A stretch of 64,000 nt of DNA from Orlajensenia sp001423545 (GCA_001423545.1 LMOK01000003.1:186001-250000); one strand, 5' to 3'; counted from the first letter of the stretch, positions 1-8,715 are shown. A program made the numbers and translations. The notes: generated by a model from the sequence alone, not told the origin.

Positions 1-395
1 GTGCCGCGGGTGCCGAGGTTGACGGCCAGCATCAGCTCGCTGCCGACCTTGTCGAGCCACGAGGCGAACTCGTGCAGGCCCACCTCGTTGGTCTCGGTGG
101 AGTGCCAGGCCAGGTCGAGGCGACGCGGGCGGTCCTCCTTCGGCCCCACCGAGTCCTCCCAGCGGAAGCCGGAGACGAAGTTGCCGCCGGGATAGCGGAT
201 GGCCGAGACGCCGAGCTCCTTCACCAGGTCGATGACGTCCTGGCGGAAGCCCTCGGCATCGGCGGTGGGGTGGCCGGGCTCGTAGAGGCCGTCGTAGACG
301 CAGCGGCCGAGGTGCTCCACGAAGGAGCCGAAGAGGCGGCGGTTGATGGGACCGATCGCGAAGTGCGGATCGATGGTGAGGCGTGCGGTGGGCAT
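1..395 (-). CDS. alpha-L-arabinofuranosidase, GH51 (3' end outside window)
   Basis: The first 131 residues of a glycoside hydrolase are encoded on the minus strand from an ATG at 395; the gene runs off the left edge. The N-terminus carries the typical GH51 pattern FGSFVEHLGRCVYDGLYEPG (residues 23-42) followed by AIRYPGGNFVSGFRW, the barrel start of alpha-L-arabinofuranosidases. The catalytic glutamates lie beyond the window. No signal peptide is visible, so it probably acts inside the cell and removes L-arabinose from imported arabino-oligosaccharides. It follows the binding protein and two permeases of the same strand with an 87-bp gap, which supports arabinan-type substrates for that importer. 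Family call is firm; exact linkage specificity is inferred. Confidence 0.9.
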   Translation of the reverse strand, partial: MPTARLTIDPHFAIGPINRRLFGSFVEHLGRCVYDGLYEPGHPTADAEGFRQDVIDLVKELGVSAIRYPGGNFVSGFRWEDSVGPKEDRPRRLDLAWHSTETNEVGLHEFASWLDKVGSELMLAVNLGTRG

Positions 396-482
396 GGCGG
401 TCTTTCTGGGTCGAGGTCGAGACGAGATCGAAGGTTCGGGGTCTGGTTCCGGGCCGGCCGGTCGGCTGCTCCGACGGATGCG

Positions 483-1424
483 CTACTTGATGCTTCCGAG
501 GGAGAGTCCGCCCTGCCAGTAGCGCTGGAGGAAGAGGAACGACAGGATCAGCGGAAGTACCGAGATGAACGATCCGGAGGTGATGAGGTTCCACACCTGC
601 TCCCCGCCGGCACCCGCGTTGGAGAGGGCGGTCCAGCGGTTGAGGCCCACGGTGACGGGCAGCAGTCCGGGGTCGGTGAGCACGGCGAGCGGGAGGAAGA
701 AGTTGTTCCACGTTCCGACGACGCTCAGCAGCAGCACGGTGACGATCGCCGGCTTCAGCAGCGGCAGCGCCACGGTGAAGAAGGTGCGGATCTCGCCGGC
801 ACCGTCGATGCGGGCGGCCTCGAGCATCTCGTCGGGCACGGCATCCTGCGTGTAGACCCGCATGAGGTAGACGCCGAACGGGCTCAACAGCGACGGCAGG
901 ATGACAGCCCAGGCCGTGTTGATCAGCCCGTACTGGCTGAGCAGCATGAACGTGGGGATGACGAGAGCCGTCAGCGGCACCATGACGGAGCCGAGGATGA
1001 TGGTGAAGACGGCACCCCGCCCGCGGAAGCGGTACTTCGCGAAGCCGTAGCCGGCCAGGATCGACAGGATCGTCGCCCCGATTCCGCCGGAGAAGGCGTA
1101 CAGGAACGAGTTGCCGAGCCACGTCCAGTAGATGCCGCCCTCGTGGGTGAACAGTCCGGCGATGTTCTGGAACAGGGCGAAGTCGCCGTCGAACCAGAAC
1201 GCCGGGCTGGTGAACAGGCCGGAGTTGGACTTCGTGGCGGCGACGAACAGCCACCAGATCGGGATGATGAAGTAGATCCCGAGGATGACGAGGAAGACGT
1301 GCGAGCCGATGCGTCGCCTGCCGGTCCTCCGGCCGGGTCGCTGCGGTCCGCGGACCTCGTGCACCGGGATGCCGGTGGTGTGGTGGTCGCTCAGGTCGAC
1401 GTTGCGCTGGGAGAAGACGGTCAT
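483..1424 (-). CDS. carbohydrate ABC transporter permease (MalG/AraQ type)
   Basis: A 313-residue inner-membrane subunit of a sugar importer. It has about six membrane segments and the EAA loop LEAARIDGAGEIRTFFTVAL that contacts the ATPase, followed by LPLLKP. The C-terminus GGLSLGSIK is typical for the MalG side of the pair. The ATG at 1424 shares one base with the TGA of the upstream permease (TGATG), so translation is probably coupled. The open frame continues upstream without a stop, but that stretch is Arg/Pro-rich out-of-frame shadow of the other permease. Together with the genes at 1424-2377 and 2448-3785 it forms an AraNPQ-like system; no ATPase gene accompanies it. Confidence 0.93.
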   Translation of the reverse strand: MTVFSQRNVDLSDHHTTGIPVHEVRGPQRPGRRTGRRRIGSHVFLVILGIYFIIPIWWLFVAATKSNSGLFTSPAFWFDGDFALFQNIAGLFTHEGGIYWTWLGNSFLYAFSGGIGATILSILAGYGFAKYRFRGRGAVFTIILGSVMVPLTALVIPTFMLLSQYGLINTAWAVILPSLLSPFGVYLMRVYTQDAVPDEMLEAARIDGAGEIRTFFTVALPLLKPAIVTVLLLSVVGTWNNFFLPLAVLTDPGLLPVTVGLNRWTALSNAGAGGEQVWNLITSGSFISVLPLILSFLFLQRYWQGGLSLGSIK

Positions 1425-2377
1425 CACTTCAGTCCGCTCTGCTTGCGTGTGAGGAAGAGGAAGATGAACGAGCCGCCGAACACCAGGATGCCGAGCGAGA
1501 ACGCTATCGCCGAGGCGTAGTTGAACTGGCTGTAGGAGAAGGCGAGCGAGAAGGCGTACATGTTGGGCGTGTACGCCGCGTCGATCGCTCCCTGCGCGAT
1601 GTTGCGGAGCACGACGGGTTCGGTGAAGAACTGCAGGGTTCCGATGAGCGCGAACGTGATCACCATGACCATCGACGAGGAGATCATCGGCACCTTGATG
1701 CGGGTCGCGGTCTGCCAGCCGTTGGCGCCGTCGATGCGGGCGGCCTCGTAGATGGACGGATCGATGGACCGCAGCGCCGCGTAGATGACGACCATGTAGT
1801 AGCCGGCCCACTGCCACGTGACGATGTTGACGAGAGCGCCGAAGATCGTGTCGGAGGCGAGGAAGTTGGGGGTGTCGAGGCCGAAGAGGCCGAACACCGA
1901 CGACGCCGGACCGAACCGGGGGCTGTAGAGGAAGCTCCACATGAGGGCTCCGATGACGACCGGGATGGCGTACGGAGCGAAGATGAACAGCCGGCTGAGC
2001 TTGGAGAGCCAGCTCGTCAGAGTGTCGAGCACGAGGGCTGCGGCGAGCGCCACGATCAGCTGCAACGGGATCATGACCACGGCGAACCCGGCGACCCGCA
2101 GGAGTCCCTCGAGGAAGAGCGGATCGGTGAACGCCTTCACGTAGTTGCCGGCTCCGGTGAATTGGGTGCCGGTGGCCAGCGTCGAGGTGAACAGGCTCAT
2201 CCCGAACGCGTAGAACAGCGGGAAGACCAGGAACAGCAGGAAGACGACGATGAACGGGGTGACGAAGAGCCAACCCCAGCGCTGGCGTTTGACTTCCAGG
2301 CCAGCGCCGCGTCTCTGTGGGCGATGCGCGGAGCTTCGGGCCGATCCCGGGGCCGCGACGGCCGTTGGTGTTGTCAT
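1424..2377 (-). CDS. carbohydrate ABC transporter permease (MalF/AraP type)
   Basis: A 317-residue membrane protein with a cytoplasmic Arg-rich N-terminus and about six helices. The EAA loop reads IYEAARIDGANGWQTATRI, diagnostic for binding-protein-dependent sugar permeases. It sits between the binding protein (70-bp gap) and the second permease (1-nt overlap), so it is the MalF-like partner of the heterodimer. The substrate is probably arabino-oligosaccharide, judged from the GH51 gene in the same operon. Start ATG at 2377 gives the expected family length. Confidence 0.93.
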   Translation of the reverse strand: MTTPTAVAAPGSARSSAHRPQRRGAGLEVKRQRWGWLFVTPFIVVFLLFLVFPLFYAFGMSLFTSTLATGTQFTGAGNYVKAFTDPLFLEGLLRVAGFAVVMIPLQLIVALAAALVLDTLTSWLSKLSRLFIFAPYAIPVVIGALMWSFLYSPRFGPASSVFGLFGLDTPNFLASDTIFGALVNIVTWQWAGYYMVVIYAALRSIDPSIYEAARIDGANGWQTATRIKVPMISSSMVMVITFALIGTLQFFTEPVVLRNIAQGAIDAAYTPNMYAFSLAFSYSQFNYASAIAFSLGILVFGGSFIFLFLTRKQSGLK

Positions 2378-2447
2378 GATGACTCTCTCGTCGGTGAAAG
2401 GTGGGTGGCGGGTGGCCGACCGTCTGGCCGGCCACCCGGGTCAGCCG

Positions 2448-3785
2448 CTACTGGAGCACGAAGCCCTGGTCGGTGGCGTACTTCTCGAGCGACGCCTGCA
2501 GGTCGTCGAGCGCCTGGTCGGAGCTCTTCTCGCCCTGAACCATGGCGTACTGCTGTTCTGTCAACTGGTCGTAGGCGTAGTTCTGGAACGGGCTGAACGT
2601 GAAGCCGGTGTATCCGGATGCCGCCGCGAGGAAGACGTCCTTGTTGATCTGCTGTCCGCCGAAGAACGGGTACTCGAGATCACGGAAGTAGTCGGAGTCG
2701 AGGATGGGCTTCCAGAGCGGGAACAGGGCCGCCTTCTCGATGCCGATCTTCCAGGCCTCCTCGGTACCGAAGACCTCCTTGGCGACGGTGGCCGCGGCCT
2801 CCTGGTTCTTGGACTGGCTCGTCACGGCGAAGGTCGATCCACCCCAGTTGATCTGAACGGGGTTCGCGGCATCCCACTGCGGAACCGGTGCTGCCTGCCA
2901 GACGGCGTCGGAGTCTGCATCCGAGAGGCCGCCGAGGTAGCCGGGACCCCAGGCAGCAGCGACGTAGATGGCGTAGCTGCCGTCGACGAGCTTGGTGTTG
3001 TAGTCGGCCGTGAAGGCGTCATCGGTGGCGACGAGGTTCTTCTTCACCAGGTCGTCCCAGTACGAGAGCACCTTCTTCGAACCGGCGTCGTTCACGTCGA
3101 TGCTGATCTCGGTGGGCTTGGCGTTGTCGTAGGCGAACGGCACCGATCCGGCCTGGGCGTAGAGCGCCTGGTTGTAGGCGCGGCCGTTGGTCGGGAAGTC
3201 GGCGAGAACTCCGGGAGCGCCGGCGTCCTTCAGGGCCTGCGCTGCAGCGGCGAACTCGTCCCACGTTGTGGGCACCGGGATCTTGTACTGGTCGAGGATG
3301 TCCTTGCGGTAGAGCATGCCCATGGGGCCGCCGTCGACAGGGATGGCGTAGACGGCGTCACCGCTCGACACGTCCTTCCAGGCGCCTTCGGTGTAGTCGG
3401 CCTTCACGTCGTCCGCGCCGAACTCGGTGAGGTCGACGAGTGCGTTGCGGATGGAGAAGCTCGAGAGCACCTCGGACTCGAGCATGATGACGTCGGGGGC
3501 ACCGGAGCCGGCCTCGATGGCCGTCGAGAACTTCGTGTACTCGTCGTTGCCCTGTCCGGCGTTGGTCCAGCAGATCTGCACGTCGTCATGGTTCTCGTTG
3601 AACAGGTCCACGACGTCTTCGAAAGCGGGGTACCAGGCCCAGACACTCACCTGGGTGGCGTCCTTGTTGACGATCTTGTTGGTGCAGTCCGCCTTCTTGG
3701 CGGATTCGGCGGCCGGGCTGCATCCGGTCAGCGCCGCAGCGGTGACGGCGACGAGGCCGATCGCTGCCAGGAGCTTGCTCTTCAT
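2448..3785 (-). CDS. sugar ABC transporter substrate-binding lipoprotein
   Basis: A 445-residue extracellular solute-binding protein (family 1). The N-terminus has a lipoprotein signal with lipobox LTGC (Cys at residue 22), so it is anchored outside the membrane. The body shows the family pattern, for example a GAPDVIMLES segment and MGMLYRKDILDQYKIPVPTTWDEF-like region around residues 90-170. It is the first gene of the arabinan-type operon, preceded by about 200 bp containing paired LacI-type palindromes at 3889-3917. It delivers sugar to the two permeases downstream. The exact ligand cannot be read from sequence; arabino-oligosaccharides are inferred from the GH51 gene. Confidence 0.93.
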   Translation of the reverse strand: MKSKLLAAIGLVAVTAAALTGCSPAAESAKKADCTNKIVNKDATQVSVWAWYPAFEDVVDLFNENHDDVQICWTNAGQGNDEYTKFSTAIEAGSGAPDVIMLESEVLSSFSIRNALVDLTEFGADDVKADYTEGAWKDVSSGDAVYAIPVDGGPMGMLYRKDILDQYKIPVPTTWDEFAAAAQALKDAGAPGVLADFPTNGRAYNQALYAQAGSVPFAYDNAKPTEISIDVNDAGSKKVLSYWDDLVKKNLVATDDAFTADYNTKLVDGSYAIYVAAAWGPGYLGGLSDADSDAVWQAAPVPQWDAANPVQINWGGSTFAVTSQSKNQEAAATVAKEVFGTEEAWKIGIEKAALFPLWKPILDSDYFRDLEYPFFGGQQINKDVFLAAASGYTGFTFSPFQNYAYDQLTEQQYAMVQGEKSSDQALDDLQASLEKYATDQGFVLQ

Positions 3786-3888
3786 TGTGCTGTGCTCTTT
3801 CTCTCGCGGTGTTGGACACCAGTGTCAGCAGTGCGATGGGAGGGGCCCGACCTCTCGGACACCAGCTCTCCGCGACGAGATCGAACTT

Positions 3889-3917
3889 TTACAACGTTGT
3901 AAGTAAACGTTGTAAAA
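3889..3917. promoter_or_regulatory. operator pair upstream of the arabinan operon
   Basis: Positions 3889-3902 form a perfect 14-bp palindrome, TTACAACGTTGTAA, with a CG centre as expected for LacI-family operators. A second, degenerate copy (AAACGTTGTAAA) follows with its centre 13 bp away. The same 12-bp core, TACAACGTTGTA, occurs in front of the lacI-type gene at 5046-5057. The site lies 104-132 bp upstream of the binding-protein start, where it could block the promoter. Binding by the neighbouring regulator is inferred. Confidence 0.75.
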
Positions 3918-3987
3918 GACATGGTGCAACGGAGGCGAGGCATCTGTCAAGCATCCGTTCATCACGGATGCGTCACGCCGATGGCCC

Positions 3988-5004
3988 TCAGAGAGGGGGC
4001 GTGGATTCGCGCTCGACGATCTCGTAACGCGCCAGGATCTGACGCGCGTCGCCGATGGCGCCGTCCCGGTCGCCGATGCGTTGCAGCAACGTCGCCACGG
4101 CGGTCTCGGCGATCTCGTCGCGACCCGGATTGACGGTGCTGAGGCTGGGCAGCGAGTACTGCGCCTCGTCGAGATCGTCGAAACCGATCACAGCCACGTC
4201 CTCGGGCACCCTGAGGCCTGCCTCCTGGATGGCGCGCATGGCGCCGAGGGCGAGGGTGTCGTTGAGTCCGAAGACGGCGTCGAACTCGACGCCCGTCGCG
4301 AGCAGTGCACGCATCGAGGTGGCGCCGTTCGAGCGGTGCCAGAGCGTCGTGTAGCCGATGAGGGCCGGATCGAAGTCGAGCCCGGCTGCGTCGAGAGCCT
4401 CCCGGTAGCCGCGCAGACGGAGACCGGCCGAGCCGATCACCTCGTCCTCGTGGGCGCCGATCACCACGATGCGCCTGCGGCCCCGCTCGATCAGGAACTC
4501 GGTGGCGGCCCGCGCGGCCTCGACGTTGCGCATGGTCACATGGTCGGCCGGGCCGTCGAAGATGCGCTCGCCGAGCAGCACCAGCGGATAGGGCACCTCG
4601 AGGCGCGCCACGTCGTCCATGCCCATCCCCAGCGGGGAGAAGATGAGGCCATCGGTCATCTTGAGACGCGGACTGGTGAGGACCTCGAGCTCGCGGGTCC
4701 TGTCACCATTGGTCTGCTCGATCAGCACGACCTTGCCCGCCCGTTCGGCCGCCCTGATGACGGCATCCGCGAGCTCGGCGAAATAACTGAGACTCAGCTC
4801 GGGCAGGGCCAGCGTGATCGCGCCGGTGAGACCGGAGCGCAGGCTGCGCGCCGAGAGATTGGGCTGGTAGCCGAGCTCCTCGATGGCGGTCTGAACCCGG
4901 GCGCGGGTGTCGGGCTTGACGTGCGGGTAGTCGTTGATCACGTTCGAGACGGTCTTGATCGAGACGCCGGCGATGCGGGCGACGTCGTGCAGCGTGGCCG
5001 CCAT
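3988..5004 (-). CDS. LacI family transcriptional regulator (arabinan operon)
   Basis: A 338-residue repressor with a LacI helix-turn-helix at residues 3-50 (TLHDVARIAGVSIKTVSNVI) and a periplasmic-binding-protein-like sensor domain ending in the dimer motif VIGFDDLDEAQYSLPSLSTV. The ATG at 5004 is preceded by GGGGGAG; the frame is open for 13 further codons upstream, but the start used here matches the family. It is transcribed in the same direction as the transport operon but from its own promoter. A palindrome TACAACGTTGTA identical in core to that before the binding protein overlaps a TAGAGT -10-like box at 5042-5047, so self-repression is likely. The inducer is probably arabinose or an arabino-oligosaccharide. 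Confidence 0.92.
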   Translation of the reverse strand: MAATLHDVARIAGVSIKTVSNVINDYPHVKPDTRARVQTAIEELGYQPNLSARSLRSGLTGAITLALPELSLSYFAELADAVIRAAERAGKVVLIEQTNGDRTRELEVLTSPRLKMTDGLIFSPLGMGMDDVARLEVPYPLVLLGERIFDGPADHVTMRNVEAARAATEFLIERGRRRIVVIGAHEDEVIGSAGLRLRGYREALDAAGLDFDPALIGYTTLWHRSNGATSMRALLATGVEFDAVFGLNDTLALGAMRAIQEAGLRVPEDVAVIGFDDLDEAQYSLPSLSTVNPGRDEIAETAVATLLQRIGDRDGAIGDARQILARYEIVERESTPPL

Positions 5005-5045
5005 GGCTCCCCCATTCACGCCGGACCGCCCGGATGCCGTCACTC

Positions 5046-5057
5046 TACAACGTTGTA
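5046..5057. promoter_or_regulatory. operator at the lacI-type promoter
   Basis: A perfect 12-bp palindrome TACAACGTTGTA lies 42 bp upstream of the regulator start and overlaps a minus-strand -10-like TAGAGT at 5042-5047. It repeats the core of the operator at 3889-3902, which points to autoregulation. Confidence 0.75.
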
Positions 5058-5094
5058 CGCGACGATCGGGGCGCGTATCCGACGATCGGGCGGG

Positions 5095-5805
5095 CTACGC
5101 GGCCGGATGCCGCCGCTCGTGCAGGGCCAGGCGCTCCTGCTCGAGCTTCTGGGCGAACGGGCCCCAGATGACGAGAGCCATGCCAGCGCCGACGAGGAAG
5201 CCTCCGATGGTGTCGGTGAACCAGTGCACGCCCAGGTAGGTGCGGCTGATCGCCATGAGGATGGTCCACATCGCGCCGGCGATCCACACCCACACGACCG
5301 GGAAGATGACCCCGAAGGCGACGGCGATGGTGGCGGCGTTGGCTACATGCCCCGAGGGGAATGAGCCGAAGTCGGAAGCCACGAGCATGTCCTCGGGGCG
5401 GGCCCGGCCGAAGAGCTGCTTGAGGATCTGCACGGCGATGGCACTCGCCGACGAGGCGATGGCGAAGTACAGGGCAGCCCAGCGCCGGCGGGCGGCGAGC
5501 AGCGCGATCACCGTGGCCAGTGGGATGATCAGCGCCCCGATGAGAGTGCCGCCGGCGTAGTTGAAGAACATCGCGAGCGCATCGCCGACCGGCCCGCGGA
5601 TCTCGGTCATCTCCTCGGCCCACTCCTCGTCGAGGCCGAGGAGCAGCGCCCCCTCGCGCACGACGATCACGACGCCGAGCAGCACCGCGACGATGAGGAG
5701 GGAGAGTCCGGAGACCAAGGGGATGTGGCGGCCGAACCACGACGCGCGTCGCTCGGGTTCGGCATCCGTGGGTACAGGATCGGGGTCGGCGATGTGCGGC
5801 TCCAT
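5095..5805 (-). CDS. PAP2-family membrane phosphatase
   Basis: A 236-residue membrane protein of the type 2 phosphatidic acid phosphatase superfamily. All three signature motifs are present: K129-QLFGRARP137, PSGH at 150-153 and SR(187-188)TYLGVHWFTD198 with the catalytic histidines H153 and H194. Six hydrophobic stretches surround them. Members dephosphorylate lipid phosphates such as undecaprenyl pyrophosphate or phosphatidic acid; the substrate here is not determinable. It ends 90 bp from the lacI-type gene, and the MFS gene upstream ends 32 bp before its start on the same strand, so the two may be co-transcribed. Confidence 0.9.
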   Translation of the reverse strand: MEPHIADPDPVPTDAEPERRASWFGRHIPLVSGLSLLIVAVLLGVVIVVREGALLLGLDEEWAEEMTEIRGPVGDALAMFFNYAGGTLIGALIIPLATVIALLAARRRWAALYFAIASSASAIAVQILKQLFGRARPEDMLVASDFGSFPSGHVANAATIAVAFGVIFPVVWVWIAGAMWTILMAISRTYLGVHWFTDTIGGFLVGAGMALVIWGPFAQKLEQERLALHERRHPAA

Positions 5806-5836
5806 CCATCTACGGTACCCCGGCGGGCGGCGCGGC

Positions 5837-7111
5837 TCAGTGCGAGAGCGCGGGAACGGTCCGTGGGCGCACGACGAACCAGAGGAGGACGATCGAGATG
5901 ACCGCTGTCGTCCCCATCACTGCACCCATGGGCAGCGCGCTCGAGACACCGAGCACGCCGACGATCGGCGAGAGCACTCCGGCCAGTCCGAAGTTCAGGG
6001 CTCCGAGCACCGAGGCAGCCGTTCCCGCCTCCTTGCCGTGGTTGGCGAGCGCGAGCACCTGGATGCAGGGGAACGTGAACCCGCAGGCCGTGATGAACAG
6101 GAACAGGGGCAGCACGGTGCCCCAGAGGCCGGCCCCGGCGACGTCGAGCACCATGATGGCGATGGCCATGGCGAGCAGCGCGATCGTGGTGCAGGCGATG
6201 ATCCACTGCGGTCCCACGCCGCGACGCATGAGCAGCGAGCTGGTCTGCACTCCGAGCACGACGCCGATGGAGTTGACGGCGAAGAGCAGCCCGTACTGCT
6301 GGGCATCGAAGCCGTAGACGCCCTGGAACAGGAACGACGAGCTCGAGAGGTAGGCGAACAGTCCGGTGAAGGTCATGCCGCCGATGACGGCGACGCCCAC
6401 GAAGGTGCGGTCGGAGAACAGCGCCCTGTAGCGCTGGCCCACGGTGGAGTGCCCGTCGCCGTGGCGCTCGCCCTTCGGCAGCGTCTCGACGATGAGGAGG
6501 GCGACGCAGACGATCACGACGGCGCCGTAGAGGGCGAGAACCCAGAAGATGCCTCGCCAGTCCATGAAGAGCAGCAGCTGCGAGCCGATGACGGGTGCGA
6601 GCACGGGAGCGAGGCCGCTGACCAGGGCCAGACGAGAGAGCATCTTGACGAGGGGACGACCGCCGAAGAGGTCGCGCACCATGGCCATGGCGACGACGCC
6701 ACCCGCCGCAGCACCGAATCCCATGATCAGTCGGAAGGCACCGAGCCAGTAGATGTCGGGCGACAGCGCCGCGCCGACGCAGGCGACGAGGTGCACGCTG
6801 GTGGCGGCGAGGAGAGGCAGACGTCGCCCGACCTTGTCGCTCCAGGGGCCGACGATCAGCTGGCCGAGCCCGAAGCCGATCATGGTGCCGGTGAGGGTGA
6901 GCTGGATGATCGCGGGCGAGACGTTGAACTCGTCCTGCAGCACGGGGAACGCGGGCAGGTAGAGGTCGATGGTGAAGGGGCCGAGGGCCGTGAGCGCACC
7001 GAGCACGAGGATGTAGACCAGGCGCTGCCTGGCGCTGAGGCGATCGCCCGGGTGGGCGTGGTTCACCGCGCTATCGGGAGTGATGGCGGGGATGGAGCCG
7101 GTGTACGTCAA
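5837..7111 (-). CDS. MFS transporter, Bcr/CflA (multidrug efflux) type
   Basis: About 424 residues with twelve hydrophobic segments. The motif TIDLYLPAFP in helix 1 and WSDKVGRRLPLL in the loop between helices 2 and 3 are typical of the Bcr/CflA drug-proton antiporters. The frame is open up to 7240, but those extra residues are Arg/Pro-rich and unlike the family. A TTG at 7111 preceded by GAGGA is the best start; a GTG further in is possible. It likely exports a toxic compound. An 18-bp perfect palindrome at 7248-7265 lies upstream and may be its operator. Confidence 0.85.
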   Translation of the reverse strand: MTYTGSIPAITPDSAVNHAHPGDRLSARQRLVYILVLGALTALGPFTIDLYLPAFPVLQDEFNVSPAIIQLTLTGTMIGFGLGQLIVGPWSDKVGRRLPLLAATSVHLVACVGAALSPDIYWLGAFRLIMGFGAAAGGVVAMAMVRDLFGGRPLVKMLSRLALVSGLAPVLAPVIGSQLLLFMDWRGIFWVLALYGAVVIVCVALLIVETLPKGERHGDGHSTVGQRYRALFSDRTFVGVAVIGGMTFTGLFAYLSSSSFLFQGVYGFDAQQYGLLFAVNSIGVVLGVQTSSLLMRRGVGPQWIIACTTIALLAMAIAIMVLDVAGAGLWGTVLPLFLFITACGFTFPCIQVLALANHGKEAGTAASVLGALNFGLAGVLSPIVGVLGVSSALPMGAVMGTTAVISIVLLWFVVRPRTVPALSH

Positions 7112-7247
7112 AGCGAAGGTCCTCGAGAGATGGGGGGTGTGCGGCGGCGCGCAGCGATCGAGGGGCGACGGGACGTGCCATGCCGGTGGCAGGGATGCCC
7201 GAGAGTCACGGATGCGGCGGGCCACGCGAGGCGGCTGCATCGCCGCG

Positions 7248-7265
7248 GATCGAATCGATTCGATC
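7248..7265. promoter_or_regulatory. 18-bp palindrome upstream of the MFS gene
   Basis: The sequence GATCGAATCGATTCGATC is a perfect inverted repeat 137 bp upstream of the chosen MFS start. It resembles an operator for a dimeric repressor, but no regulator gene of matching type adjoins it. The rest of the 7112-7453 gap holds only repeats, described separately. Confidence 0.5.
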
Positions 7266-7356
7266 GTTGCTGGTCAAGCCTAACGCAGAGGACGGCGCAT
7301 CAGCCAGTGACAACCTGAGAGTGGTCGGGATTCGGGGTACAGGCCAGCGGGTGAGT

Positions 7357-7461
7357 GCGCTTCGACCGCGGGCTTCGCCCGGGCCTCAGCGAGCGGGGGG
7401 GCGCTCGCGGGCTACTCGATCAGCGGGAGGGAGGGCGCACGCGGGCTGCTCGATCAGCGGG
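7357..7461. repeat. intergenic hairpin repeat plus a duplicated 21-bp block
   Basis: This stretch contains a hairpin core CGGGC-TTC-GCCCG at 7369-7381 followed by CCTCAGCGAGCGG, a unit found again near 38,017 and 58,094. Two 21-bp copies with one mismatch follow at 7407-7427 and 7441-7461 (both end CGATCAGCGGG). The second copy supplies the stop codon of the ROK regulator gene (7454-7456). Together with the palindrome at 7248-7265 it fills the only gap above 300 bp in the window, 7112-7453; no gene is supported there. Confidence 0.7.
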
Positions 7462-8626
7462 TACTCAGTTCCGGGTCGGCGAGCACCGCCGCGAAGGCGG
7501 CCTCGGCGGCTCCGATCAGCAGGCGGTCCTCGCCGAGGCCGGCCACCCTGATCTCGAGCTCCTCGCCCGCCACGGGCAGCGCCTGGGCGAGCACCGCAGC
7601 CTCCAGCGCCGCCAGATCGCTCTGCGCCACCGTCGCGAGGAAGCCGCCGAGGATCACGAGCGACGGGTTCAACACGTTGATGGCGTTGCAGAGCGCTGTC
7701 GCGAGGATGCGCCGCTGGCGTTCGAGCTCGCGCTGCACGGCGGCATCCGTCGACTGCATCATGGCGGCGGCGAGAGTCGGCTCGTCGGCCGTGTCGAGAC
7801 CCACGACCTCGAGCAGCCTGGCGCGGCTCACCTCGTCCTCGAGAACGCCGTCGGGTGCGCGCCTGTCGTCGGTCGTGGCGATGCCCGGCCGGTTCTGGCC
7901 GAATTCACCGGCATAGCCCGCGGATCCGCCGACGAGGCGGCCGTGCACGATGAGCCCGCCGCCGATGCCGCTGGCGCCGCCGTTGAGGTAGACGATGTCG
8001 TCGACGCCGCGGCCTGCGCCGAAGAGGTGCTCGGCCACGGCTCCGAGGCTGGCGTCGTTGTCGACGACCGTCGGCAGGCCGATCGCGGTCTCGAGAAGGT
8101 CGCGGATGCCGGCATCCGACCATCCGAGGTGTGGAGCCCAGCGCACCAGGCCGTCGGCCCGGCGCACCTGGCCCGGCACGGCGACACCGCAGGCGAGGAA
8201 GCGCAGAGCGGCCAATTCGGCGGTCGACGACCATCCCGCGACGGTGCGGGCGACGATCTCGACGGCTTCCTCGGGACTGACGACGTGGTCGACCTCGATG
8301 CGCTCGCTGTGCAGCACGCGGCCACCGAGGCCCACGGCCGCGATGGTGATGGCATCGACCTCGGGGTTCACGGCGATGACGGCGGTGAGCGGATGCGGTG
8401 CCACGACGGGAGAGGGGCGACCCACGCGATTCGTGGGATCGGGCGCGCTCTCGACGACGAGGTCGAGCGCAGCGAGCTCGGAGACCAGGGTGGCGACGGT
8501 CGAGCGGTTGAGCCCTATGGAGGCGGTGACCTGCGCGCGGGACAGCGGCCCGTCGTAGTGCACGAGCGACAGCACTTTCGACAGATTTCGGCGATGGACG
8601 CCGTCGAAGGTCCCCAGGGTGCTCAC
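7454..8626 (-). CDS. ROK family transcriptional regulator (XylR-like)
   Basis: About 390 residues with an N-terminal winged helix (residues about 10-65, LSRAQVTASIGLNRSTVATL) fused to a ROK sugar-kinase-like domain. The ROK signature region is visible as VDDIVYLNGGASGIGGGLIVHGRLVGG. The Cys-rich zinc motif found in most ROK proteins after this point is absent; the segment reads EFGQNRPGIATTDDRRAPDG. It is divergent from the xylo-oligosaccharide ABC operon and probably represses it, with xylose or xylobiose as inducer. The GTG at 8626 is chosen because the frame upstream is atypical and would overlap the promoter at 8687-8715; the start is uncertain. Confidence 0.85.
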   Translation of the reverse strand: MSTLGTFDGVHRRNLSKVLSLVHYDGPLSRAQVTASIGLNRSTVATLVSELAALDLVVESAPDPTNRVGRPSPVVAPHPLTAVIAVNPEVDAITIAAVGLGGRVLHSERIEVDHVVSPEEAVEIVARTVAGWSSTAELAALRFLACGVAVPGQVRRADGLVRWAPHLGWSDAGIRDLLETAIGLPTVVDNDASLGAVAEHLFGAGRGVDDIVYLNGGASGIGGGLIVHGRLVGGSAGYAGEFGQNRPGIATTDDRRAPDGVLEDEVSRARLLEVVGLDTADEPTLAAAMMQSTDAAVQRELERQRRILATALCNAINVLNPSLVILGGFLATVAQSDLAALEAAVLAQALPVAGEELEIRVAGLGEDRLLIGAAEAAFAAVLADPELSTR

Positions 8627-8686
8627 GGCTAACACTCTAGGGGCGACTGGCTGCCGGGCACCGGACCCGCGCCGAATATGTTGCGC

Positions 8687-8715
8687 TTGACGGCATATCA
8701 ACGCGGCCGTAGGAT
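8687..8715 (+). promoter_or_regulatory. predicted promoter of the xylo-oligosaccharide operon
   Basis: TTGACG at 8687-8692 and TAGGAT at 8710-8715 are separated by exactly 17 bp, a good housekeeping sigma match. The transcript would start near 8722, about 50 bp before the binding-protein start. Confidence 0.7.

Noticed and set aside
483..2435. A possible 650-residue fusion of both left-hand permeases
   Set aside because: The extension upstream of 1424 is out of frame with the second permease and is low-complexity; two separate permeases with a TGATG junction explain the data.
7112..7453. A small gene in the 342-bp gap
   Set aside because: The open frames there are made of repeat sequence and palindromes, without ribosome-binding sites or any familiar protein pattern.
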